Part shown: one piece after another, positions 1 to 4,505 of the stretch
Numbering within the stretch: position 1 is the first letter of the stretch
How the letters are laid out: the number at the start of each line of letters is the position of its first letter
Assembly (NCBI GenBank): GCA_012516225.1
Contig: JAAYWX010000250.1
Span: 1-6,906, forward strand
DNA length: 6,906 bases
Direction: 5' to 3'
From: Clostridiales bacterium
GTDB taxonomy: Bacteria > Bacillota > Clostridia > Oscillospirales > Oscillospiraceae
The notes under the pieces: model-generated
Seen by the model: the letters and a program-made list of their open reading frames with translations, nothing else
Databases searched by the model: none
What the model was told of the DNA's origin: nothing
Position numbers and translations under genes: made by a program

Positions 1-1300
1 TGTAATAGGAGCGGGGCTTGCAGGGTGCGAAGCGGCGTGGCAGCTTGCCGAACGGGGAATTCGGGTAAGGCTTATTGAGATGAAGCCAAAGAAAATGACC
101 CCCGCGCATGTTTCGGAAAATTTTGCGGAGCTTGTGTGTTCAAACTCCCTCCGCAGCAATGAGCTTACAAATGCCGTAGGGCTTTTGAAAGAAGAACTCC
201 GTCAGCTTGGCTCGTTGATAATGGAATGTGCCGATGCCAACCGCATAGCGGCGGGAGGAGCTCTTGCGGTTGACAGAGAAGGTTTTTCCTCATTGATAAC
301 CGCAAAGATAAAAGGCCATCCGAATATTGATGTTATCTCCGAAGAAGCCTCTGATATCCCTGAAGGGGAAGTTATAATAGCTACCGGACCGCTTACAAGC
401 GAGGCCCTTGCGGAAAAAATAGCGGAAAAGTGTTCAGGAGTAGGATTTCTGAATTTTTACGACGCCGCAGCTCCTATAGTTACGCTTGAAAGCGTGGATA
501 TGGACAGCGCTTTTTACGCTTCAAGGTATGACAAGGGAACGGCAGACTATATAAACTGCCCGATGACTAAGGAAGAATATCTTGCCTTTTGGAAGGAACT
601 TTGCACCGCAAAGGAAGCTCACATACATGGATTTGACGATGGAGGCGTTTTTGAAGGCTGTATGCCGGTTGAGGTAATGGCAAGGCGCGGGGAAGATACT
701 TTGAGATTCGGCCCGCTGAAGCCTGTCGGGCTTGTCGACCCGCGCAGCGGAAAAGAAAGCTATGCGGTGGTTCAGCTCAGGCGCGACAATGCGACGGGTA
801 CGATATACAATATCGTCGGTTTCCAAACCCACCTTACTTTTTCTGAGCAGAAAAGGGTATTTTCGATGATTCCGGCTTTAAGAAACGCCGAATTTGTGCG
901 CTATGGCGTTATGCACCGCAACACATATTTAAACTCGCCCAAACTGCTGGACAGATATTACCGTCTGAAATCGGAGCCAAGAATCAGTTTTGCCGGACAG
1001 ATAACAGGAGTAGAAGGATATGTTGAATCGTGCGCATCTGGAATGACAGTGGGGATTGAAACAGCCGCCCGCATTCTTGGGGCAAGTCCTCTTAACTTCC
1101 CGAGAGAAACGGCAATAGGTGCGCTTTCGCTTTATATTTCGGATACGTCGGTTGTCAATTTTCAGCCGATGAATATAAATTTTGGAATAATAGAACCGCT
1201 TGACAGAAAGATAAAAGGAAAACAAAATAAAAACGCTGAGATTTCCGCACGCGCGCTTAATACAATAGCGGTAGTGAAACAAAGCGGTTTTTTTGGTTGA
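1..1300 (+). CDS. trmFO: Methylenetetrahydrofolate--tRNA (uracil-5-)-methyltransferase TrmFO, 5'-truncated by the window edge
   Basis: TrmFO makes 5-methyluridine at position 54 of the tRNA T-loop in the cytoplasm, using methylene-THF as carbon donor and FADH2 as reductant. The frame is open back to base 2, and the bases before the first ATG (80) encode the FAD dinucleotide-binding start, VIGAGLAGCEAAWQLAERG, so the true start lies just outside the window; 432 residues are present against about 435 in Bacillus, so only a few are missing. The two cysteines essential in the family are visible: in ELVCSNSLRS (codon 137-139) and in FEGCMPVE (codon 659-661), with the family spacing. Further signatures are YAVVQLR, NIVGFQTHL, RYGVMHRNTY, FAGQITGVEGYVES and the C-terminal NFQPMNINFG. 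Stop TGA is at 1298-1300, 62 bases before plsX. It is the folate/FAD enzyme rather than the SAM-dependent TrmA, as is usual in Bacillota. No lesion is seen. Confidence 0.97.
   Translation, partial: VIGAGLAGCEAAWQLAERGIRVRLIEMKPKKMTPAHVSENFAELVCSNSLRSNELTNAVGLLKEELRQLGSLIMECADANRIAAGGALAVDREGFSSLITAKIKGHPNIDVISEEASDIPEGEVIIATGPLTSEALAEKIAEKCSGVGFLNFYDAAAPIVTLESVDMDSAFYASRYDKGTADYINCPMTKEEYLAFWKELCTAKEAHIHGFDDGGVFEGCMPVEVMARRGEDTLRFGPLKPVGLVDPRSGKESYAVVQLRRDNATGTIYNIVGFQTHLTFSEQKRVFSMIPALRNAEFVRYGVMHRNTYLNSPKLLDRYYRLKSEPRISFAGQITGVEGYVESCASGMTVGIETAARILGASPLNFPRETAIGALSLYISDTSVVNFQPMNINFGIIEPLDRKIKGKQNKNAEISARALNTIAVVKQSGFFG
1200..1228 (+). promoter_or_regulatory. Possible weak sigma-A promoter for plsX inside the end of trmFO
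   Basis: A perfect -35 box TTGACA (1200-1205) is followed after 17 bases by CAAAAT (1223-1228), which matches TATAAT at four of six places. The stretch between is A-rich. It lies inside the last codons of trmFO and would start a transcript about 130 bases before plsX. The -10 is poor and the sequence also has to encode LDRKIKGKQN, so this may be chance. Confidence 0.25.
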
Positions 1301-1311
1301 TTTCAGTATTG

Positions 1312-1355
1312 CTGCAGACGCATCCGCGGCTGCGGCAGAGCCTATTCCGCGGAGG
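1312..1355 (+). promoter_or_regulatory. GC-rich intercistronic fold overlapping the plsX ribosome binding site
   Basis: The ribosome site GGAGG (1351-1355) stands 7 bases before the plsX ATG and decides that start. Upstream, CTGC (1312-1315) can pair with GCAG (1335-1338) and CGCA (1319-1322) with TGCG (1331-1334), leaving the loop 1323-1330. That loop contains TCCGCGG (1323-1329), which is the exact complement of CCGCGGA (1347-1353), the segment that includes the first three bases of GGAGG. The layout fits an H-type pseudoknot, or two competing hairpins, hiding the ribosome site. The pairings are seen directly; a regulatory role is inference. Confidence 0.35.
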
Positions 1356-1362
1356 TAGAATA

Positions 1363-2388
1363 ATGAAGATAATAGTGGATGCAATGGGAGGGGACAACGC
1401 TCCGGCCGAAATAATCAAAGGTGCCGTTGAGGCGGTGCGAGAATTCGGAGTGGAAATAATACTTGTCGGAAAGGAAGATGCTATAAACACTTGTCTGAAA
1501 AATGAAAATGCGGACAGTCTTCGCAATAAGATTTCTATAGTAAACGCAACGGAAGTCGTTCACATGGAAGACGACCCGACGACAGTCCTCCGTACGAAAA
1601 AAGATTCTTCGATGTCGGTTGCCCTTAAGCTTCTTAAGGATGGAACAGGTGATGCTTGCATATCGGCGGGCAGCACAGGAGCGCTTCTTGCGGGAGCTAC
1701 CTTGATAGTGAAGAGGGTAAACGGCATAAGACGTGCAGCTCTTGCACCGGTGCTGCCGAACGGCGGGAGAGGCGTCATGCTGATAGACTGCGGCGCAAAC
1801 GTGGAATGTACGCCGGAATATCTACTGCAGTTTGCATATATGGGTTCGTTTTACGCAAAAAATATTTTGGGATGCGAGAATCCAAGAGTTGGACTTTTGA
1901 ACGTTGGCGCCGAGGATACGAAGGGAGGAGAACTGCAGACTGAAACTTTTGCTCTGCTTAAAGCCGCAGGACAAGAAGGAAACATAAATTTTATCGGCAA
2001 TATTGAAGCGAGAGATGTATTCTTTAATACTGTCGATGTCGTTGTGACGGACGGCTTTTCAGGCAACATTATGCTGAAAACCATAGAAGGCACAGGAATG
2101 TTCATAATGAGCGGCATAAAAGATATTTTAACGGCAAACAAGCGCTCCAAGGTTGCGGCTTTGACCATGAAAAAGCGTTTTTCCGAGTTTAAAAAGATGA
2201 TAGATCCGTCTGAAGTCGGCGGGACGGCGCTTCTCGGCATTTCAAAGCCGGTAATTAAGGCACACGGTTCTTCCGACGCAAGGGCACTGAAGAACGCAAT
2301 TTTGCAGGCAATTAATTTCGTAAACGCGGATGTTGCAAACGAAATAATTAAAAATATTGATTTAATGACAATTTCAAAGGCAGAATAG
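1363..2388 (+). CDS. plsX: Phosphate acyltransferase PlsX
   Basis: PlsX converts acyl-ACP and phosphate to acyl-phosphate, the acyl donor that membrane PlsY uses to acylate glycerol-3-phosphate; it is a peripheral membrane/cytosolic enzyme. The 341-residue product has the usual family length. Start ATG 1363 is chosen because it gives the canonical N-terminus MKIIVDAMGGDNAP and has GGAGG 7 bases upstream; an in-frame TTG at 1297 would add 22 unrelated residues overlapping the trmFO stop. Motifs in order: VVHMEDDP, SAGSTGALLAGA (about 101-112), MLIDCGANVE, GLLNVGAEDTKG, NFIGNIEARD, VVTDGFSGNIMLK (about 228-240), and GGTALLGISKPVIKAHGSSD ending near residue 305. It ends in TAG, with the acpP promoter beginning 3 bases later. 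Its neighbour ACP is its substrate carrier. No rpmF or fapR is in the window and no FapR-like operator was seen. Confidence 0.97.
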   Translation: MKIIVDAMGGDNAPAEIIKGAVEAVREFGVEIILVGKEDAINTCLKNENADSLRNKISIVNATEVVHMEDDPTTVLRTKKDSSMSVALKLLKDGTGDACISAGSTGALLAGATLIVKRVNGIRRAALAPVLPNGGRGVMLIDCGANVECTPEYLLQFAYMGSFYAKNILGCENPRVGLLNVGAEDTKGGELQTETFALLKAAGQEGNINFIGNIEARDVFFNTVDVVVTDGFSGNIMLKTIEGTGMFIMSGIKDILTANKRSKVAALTMKKRFSEFKKMIDPSEVGGTALLGISKPVIKAHGSSDARALKNAILQAINFVNADVANEIIKNIDLMTISKAE

Positions 2389-2390
2389 TC

Positions 2391-2419
2391 TTGACAAGTG
2401 ACCGGTATCTGAATATTAT
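2391..2419 (+). promoter_or_regulatory. Strong sigma-A-type promoter of the acpP-rnc-radical SAM unit
   Basis: Perfect -35 TTGACA (2391-2396), a 17-base spacer, and -10 TATTAT (2414-2419, five of six matches). It begins 3 bases after the plsX stop and would start RNA near 2426, about 30 bases before the ATG at 2455. A strong separate promoter suits acyl carrier protein, normally one of the most abundant bacterial proteins. No operator-like palindrome is seen in it. Confidence 0.75.
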
Positions 2420-2454
2420 CATTTTTAGCAGCAAATTATTGGAGATGGATGGTT

Positions 2455-2691
2455 ATGATATTTTAAAGAATCCAAAGACTGATATGTGAACAGTTCGTGG
2501 TTGAGCCTGAGGCTGTCACAATGGATACAGCGTTTGTTGACGATTTGGGTGCGGACTCCCGTGATGTTGTTGAGCTTACAATGGCGCTTGAGGAAGAATT
2601 TTCGCTTCCGGAAGTATCCGATGAGGAGCTTAAGAAAATCGTTACGGTTGGCGACCTTGTTGAATATGTCAGCCGTTATGTCCAGGACTGA
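2455..2691 (+). pseudogene. acpP: Acyl carrier protein gene interrupted by an in-frame TAA at codon 4 (status uncertain)
   Basis: ACP carries growing fatty acids on a 4'-phosphopantetheine arm. Reading from ATG 2455, with GGAG at 2441-2444 upstream, gives MIF, then TAA (2464-2466), then RIQRLICEQFVVEPEAVTMD, FVDDLGADSRDVVEL, TMALEEEF, TVGDLVEYV and a TGA stop at 2689-2691. Counting the TAA as a residue, the protein would be 78 residues with the modified serine at 35, the normal size and position. Family members have Glu where the TAA is, one base away (GAA). The only later start in frame with an ordinary start codon is GTG 2497 (CTG 2479 is the other candidate); from 2497 a 64-residue product would lack most of helix I, and no ribosome site precedes it. 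The conserved DSL motif reads DSR. It may be a decaying extra copy, a sequence error in a live gene, or a gene using an unusual start. Identity as an ACP gene is certain; being broken is less so. Confidence 0.7.
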
Positions 2692-2729
2692 CGTTTCAGT
2701 GCGAAAAAAAACCGGAGAGGGGGCGTCTT

Positions 2730-3407
2730 ATGGATGAATTGGAAAGAAAACTTGAATACCAGTTTAAAGACAGGACGCTCCTGCTCACGGCCCTGAGCCA
2801 TAGTTCTTATGCAAACGAAAATAAAGGCTCAGGACTGATGAGCAATGAGCGGCTGGAGTTTTTAGGAGATTCCGTTCTTGGACAGGTGGTGGCAAGCCAC
2901 CTGTATTTGTCGTATCCGAAAATGCCGGAAGGGCAGATGACACGTCTTCGCGCGGAACTGGTCTGCGAACAGAGCCTTTATGAAGTTGCAAAAACTCTTG
3001 AACTGGGGAAATTTATAAGGCTTGGTAAGGGCGAAGAACATACCGGAGGCAGACAGCGGGAATCCATCCTTGCCGATGCGGTCGAGGCTATAATCGCCGC
3101 TTTGTATCTTGACGGAGGAATTGAAGCCGCAAAAAAATTTATCGACAAATACATACTTGCTGACCTTGACGTTGGAGAAATACACACCATGAGCGACTAT
3201 AAAACCGCTCTGCAGGAGTATGTACAGCGAAGATCGGGCCAGACTATAAGCTATGAGCTTATTTCGGAAAGCGGGCCTGACCATAAAAAGACCTTTACGA
3301 TGCAGGTCCTTTTAAACGATAAGCCTATCGGTATAGGCAGCGGGCACACAAAAAAGGAAGCGGAACAGTGCGCCGCGAAAAATGGACTTGAGGAGATTAT
3401 GAAATGA
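2730..3407 (+). CDS. rnc: Ribonuclease III
   Basis: RNase III cuts double-stranded RNA in the cytoplasm, above all the rRNA precursor, and also mRNAs and sense-antisense duplexes. The 225-residue product has the usual two-domain form: a catalytic domain (about 1-150) with the signature NERLEFLGDSVL, then a double-stranded RNA-binding domain (about 156-223) beginning DYKTALQEYVQ and ending with KKEAEQCAAKNGLEEI. The four acidic metal ligands are all present: Glu40 and Asp47 in ERLEFLGD, Asp116 and Glu119 in LADAVEAIIAALYLDGG, matching E38, D45, D114 and E117 of the E. coli enzyme. The start ATG has a purine-rich GGAGAGGGGG (2714-2723) upstream. The gene begins 38 bases after the ACP stop with no promoter of its own seen, so it is probably read from the acpP promoter. 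Its TGA overlaps the next gene's ATG (ATGA). Confidence 0.97.
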   Translation: MDELERKLEYQFKDRTLLLTALSHSSYANENKGSGLMSNERLEFLGDSVLGQVVASHLYLSYPKMPEGQMTRLRAELVCEQSLYEVAKTLELGKFIRLGKGEEHTGGRQRESILADAVEAIIAALYLDGGIEAAKKFIDKYILADLDVGEIHTMSDYKTALQEYVQRRSGQTISYELISESGPDHKKTFTMQVLLNDKPIGIGSGHTKKEAEQCAAKNGLEEIMK

Positions 3408-4408
3408 CCGCTAAACGGAACATAATACCGGTATTTGTTCCGCACCTTGGTTGCCCAAATGACTGCGTATTCTGCAACCAAAGGAAAATATCCGGCAGCC
3501 TTGTTCCCGCCACGGCAGAAACCGTTGCAAGTGCGGTGAAGGAAGGCATTCGCAAAATACCCCCAAATACGAATACTCAACTGGCGTTTTACGGCGGCAG
3601 TTTTACGGCAATACCCGTCAGTGAGCAGAATGAGCTCCTGAATGCGGCTTTGCCGTTTTTGCGTGATGGGAGCATTTCGTCCCTGCGTCTTTCCACACGG
3701 CCGGACGCAATAGACACTCAAACCCTTGCCAGACTAAAAAGTTTTGGAGTAAGGACTATTGAACTTGGGGCGCAGTCAATGTGCAACGAGGTTTTGAAGG
3801 CATCCGGGCGCGGACATACCGCGGAACAGACAGAAAGAGCCTCACATTTGGTTAAGGAAGAAGGTTTTGAACTTATTCTTCAAATGATGACAGGCCTCCC
3901 TCAAGATACGAAAAAGCGTACGGAGGAAACCGCGGAACGCATAATATCGCTCCGACCGGACGGTGTGCGAATATATCCAACAGTTATCGTGAAAGATACG
4001 CCGCTGTTTGAAATGTGGAGGAGCGGAGTTTATAAAGAACACACAGTAGAAGAAGCGGCAGACTGGTGTGCCTTAATTGTTCCTATGTTTGAAGCGGCGG
4101 GGATACCAGTTATACGCCTTGGACTTAACCCGACTGAAGAATTGTCCCGCGGGGCGGCAGCCGGCGGAGCATATCACCCGGCACTGGGCGAACTTGTGCG
4201 TTCACATATTCTGCTTGACAGGGCAAGAGAGCTTATAAAAAATACTGCGCACGGAGAAAATCTCGTAATCGGCGTGAACAGAGCAGATATTTCCGCTATG
4301 ATCGGTCAGCACAGGGCAAATATTGATGCGCTGTGCAGGGAGTTTTCTTTAAAAAGCCTCAAGGTGCGTCAGGCAGATGTAAAGAAAGGCAGTTTAATTT
4401 TGATGTAA
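3404..4408 (+). CDS. Elp3-like radical SAM protein without acetyltransferase domain, function unknown
   Basis: The 334-residue protein has the radical SAM iron-sulfur motif CPNDCVFC (Cys17, Cys21, Cys24; the CX3CX2C form), followed by the SAM-binding FYGGSFTAI (62-70), then LRLSTRPDAID, IELGAQSM, ASGRGHT, LQMMTGLPQDT and VRIYPTVIVKDTPLFEMW, all typical of the Elp3 branch of the superfamily. Elp3 itself modifies wobble uridine in tRNA and needs a C-terminal acetyltransferase domain; here the protein ends without one, so that reaction is not predicted. The last 50 residues instead form a beta-alpha-alpha-beta pattern with MIGQHRANIDAL (299-310), resembling a KH GXXG loop. It overlaps rnc by 4 bases (ATGA) with AGGAG 8 bases upstream, so the two are translationally coupled. 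An RNA-related role is inferred from the neighbours and tail only; no substrate can be named. TIGR01212/YhcC was considered, but its cysteine motif differs. Confidence 0.88.
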   Translation: MTAKRNIIPVFVPHLGCPNDCVFCNQRKISGSLVPATAETVASAVKEGIRKIPPNTNTQLAFYGGSFTAIPVSEQNELLNAALPFLRDGSISSLRLSTRPDAIDTQTLARLKSFGVRTIELGAQSMCNEVLKASGRGHTAEQTERASHLVKEEGFELILQMMTGLPQDTKKRTEETAERIISLRPDGVRIYPTVIVKDTPLFEMWRSGVYKEHTVEEAADWCALIVPMFEAAGIPVIRLGLNPTEELSRGAAAGGAYHPALGELVRSHILLDRARELIKNTAHGENLVIGVNRADISAMIGQHRANIDALCREFSLKSLKVRQADVKKGSLILM

Positions 4409-4422
4409 ACCAGAGATGGTTT
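4407..4422 (+). repeat. Interrupted palindrome between the radical SAM gene and the smc promoter
   Basis: AAACCA (4407-4412) and TGGTTT (4417-4422) are perfect complements around GAGA, a GNRA-type tetraloop. The left arm begins in the TAA stop and the right arm ends one base before the smc -35 box. No T-run follows, so it is a poor terminator; it could be a weak RNA end structure or an operator half-site pair. Confidence 0.35.
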
Positions 4423-4423
4423 C

Positions 4424-4452
4424 TTGCAAATATATCGGCAGTGGTATATAAT
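4424..4452 (+). promoter_or_regulatory. Sigma-A-type promoter of smc
   Basis: -35 TTGCAA (4424-4429, five of six matches), a 17-base spacer, and a perfect -10 TATAAT (4447-4452). Transcription would start near 4459, giving a leader of about 47 bases before the smc ATG. The leader holds only a weak 4-bp hairpin (TGCG/CGCA). The promoter means that smc need not depend on read-through from rnc. Confidence 0.75.
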
Positions 4453-4505
4453 TTCTAACTATATTTAAAGTTGCGTTTTCCCGCATATTAACACAGAGGT
4501 GGCAT

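Noticed and set aside
800..816. 7-bp inverted repeat ACGATAT/ATATCGT in trmFO
   Set aside because: It falls on codons for the conserved TIYNIV segment, and short AT-rich palindromes of this size are expected by chance.
1297..1362. Longer plsX starting at TTG 1297
   Set aside because: It overlaps the trmFO stop and adds 22 residues with no family resemblance; ATG 1363 has GGAGG at the right distance and the canonical PlsX N-terminus.
521..1384. Minus-strand frames opposite trmFO
   Set aside because: No ribosome sites or protein-family features; the opposite strand is fully explained by TrmFO.
2692..2729. Possible terminator between the ACP gene and rnc
   Set aside because: The gap has an A-run and a G-rich ribosome site but no stem followed by a T-run, so read-through into rnc is expected.
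2486..2737. 83-residue plus-strand frame overlapping the ACP gene
   Set aside because: It is a frame-shifted shadow of the ACP coding sequence, with a low-complexity Arg/Ser/Leu composition and no recognisable motif.
3323..3338. 6-bp hairpin GCCTAT/ATAGGC in rnc
   Set aside because: It arises from the codons of KPIGIG in the RNA-binding domain; no T-run or other context suggests a function.
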